Part shown: in pieces, positions 33,658 to 33,953 of the stretch | Layout: each line of letters opens with the position of its first letter | Numbering within the stretch: position 1 is the first letter of the stretch | From: Rhodoferax ferrireducens | Lineage (GTDB): Bacteria > Pseudomonadota > Gammaproteobacteria > Burkholderiales > Burkholderiaceae_C | Length of the DNA stretch: 33,953 nucleotides | Assembly: GCA_002083775.1 (NCBI GenBank) | Contig: MTEI01000025.1 | Span: 1-33,953 of the forward strand | Reading direction: 5' to 3' | Made by a program: the position numbers and the translations under genes | The notes under the pieces: generated by a model | Told to the model about the DNA's origin: nothing | The model's database searches: none | The model's input: only the letters and a program-made list of their open reading frames with translations

Positions 33658-33700
33658 TACGCAGGCATTGAGTCGCTTTTGGGCATCAACAACGTTGACG

Positions 33701-33725
33701 CCAAATTAGCCTCTAGCCCTTTCCC
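33701..33725 (-). repeat. Partial dispersed repeat copy at the end of the PEP-CTERM remnant
   Basis: On the minus strand, GGGAAAGGGCTAGAGGCTAA followed by TTTGG matches AAGGGCTAGAGGCCAAA at 5246-5265. It supplies the TAG that ends the PEP-CTERM remnant. Confidence 0.5.
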
Positions 33726-33865
33726 ATCAGGTTGCGGCCGTCGAACATCATCGGGGATTTAAGCTTGGCTTTGCGGCAGCGTGCCAAGCTGCCTATCAGG
33801 CCCAGGCCGGCCAGCAACATGGCGTAGCTTTCGGGCTCAGGAATAGGGGGATTTGTCTGTAGGCG
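33713..33865 (-). pseudogene. Orphan PEP-CTERM sorting tail
   Basis: Translating the minus strand directly after the stop of the preceding gene gives a 50-residue open stretch: RLQTNPP, then IPEPESYAMLLAGLGLIGSL, ARCRKAKLK and a short non-conserved end. This is a complete PEP-CTERM signal (PEP motif, hydrophobic helix, basic cluster) with no start codon, signal peptide or mature domain. It lies in the same frame as the kinase-like gene upstream, with one TAA between. Probably a remnant of a deleted PEP-CTERM gene. Confidence 0.7.
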
Positions 33866-33953
33866 TTAAGCATCATTCAACACCGAGCCCACCAGGGCCA
33901 CACCACTGTCTTGCAGTCGGCGCGCCAGCAGGGTGGTCTGTGGCAACAGGCTT
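33866..33953 (-). CDS. C-terminal end of a probable polysaccharide tyrosine autokinase (partial)
   Basis: The last 28 codons of a gene entering from the right edge: SLLPQTTLLARRLQDSGVAL, then VGSVLNDA and TAA. An ending of the form (L)xxxGxxVVGxVLN is typical of EpsG/Wzc-type tyrosine kinases for exopolysaccharide chain length, which in beta-proteobacteria often sit in exosortase/EPS loci. With so few residues the family call is tentative; the reading frame itself is convincing from codon usage and composition. Confidence 0.45.
   Translation of the reverse strand, partial: SLLPQTTLLARRLQDSGVALVGSVLNDA

Overview
The window looks like chromosome from a betaproteobacterium of the Comamonadaceae, most likely near Rhodoferax or Polaromonas. 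This is inferred from gene content (Bug-type binding protein, ComF next to a BioC-like protein, CIRCE-controlled rpoH, PEP-CTERM proteins) and from a short AT-rich repeat family built on AGCTAT/AGCGCTT and AAGGGCTAGAGGC blocks, which I recall from those genomes. No rRNA, tRNA or CRISPR array was found.

Layout. 1-990: probable end of an IS3-type insertion sequence abutting a 5'-truncated PAS-GGDEF diguanylate cyclase. 1046-2866: a Fic protein with an AbiEi-like N-terminus, preceded by an AT-rich region with spaced direct repeats that look like operators. 2867-6319: comF, a degenerate BioC-like protein, a SCO1-type lipoprotein and a Bug-family periplasmic binding protein. 6342-7417: rpoH with a strong terminator and a perfect CIRCE element. 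7602-12269: a four-gene cassette of MoxR AAA+ ATPase and HExxH/VWA protein, flanked on both sides by two paralogous membrane-anchored proteins of unknown function and closed by a 98-bp palindrome. 12308-16418: HDOD protein, selD, the stand-alone version of the FAD domain often fused to SelD, and a DUF3047 protein. 16881-20984: pyruvate carboxylase and a lysine/alanine-rich protein. 21613-29674: a nucleic-acid scavenging group made of an ExeM/NucH nuclease, a 5'-nucleotidase with a homologous RTX tail, and three PEP-CTERM proteins. 29694-32300: a phosphomannomutase and sugar-nucleotidyltransferase pair. 32554-33657: a rhomboid protease. 33713-33953: the C-terminus of a probable polysaccharide tyrosine kinase followed, in frame after its stop codon, by an orphan PEP-CTERM tail.

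The best candidate for an undescribed system is the cassette at 7602-12166. The ATPase and VWA genes overlap by 8 bp, the VWA protein keeps both a metallopeptidase-like HEVLH motif and a complete MIDAS, and the flanking genes are full-length paralogs of each other, so a chaperone-like ATPase/VWA pair may be working with two related membrane partners. The second striking signal is that three unrelated exported proteins (SCO1, Bug, DUF3047) have nearly the same signal-peptide core, IA-x-SAL-x-x-WA, because a copy of the AT-rich repeat forms that part of each gene.

The 21.6-29.7 kb group fits extracellular DNA use: the nuclease cuts DNA, the 5'-nucleotidase releases phosphate and nucleosides, and the PEP-CTERM proteins would be sorted to the envelope or matrix by an exosortase encoded elsewhere. 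Sugar-nucleotide genes and the partial tyrosine kinase suggest exopolysaccharide functions continue past the right edge.
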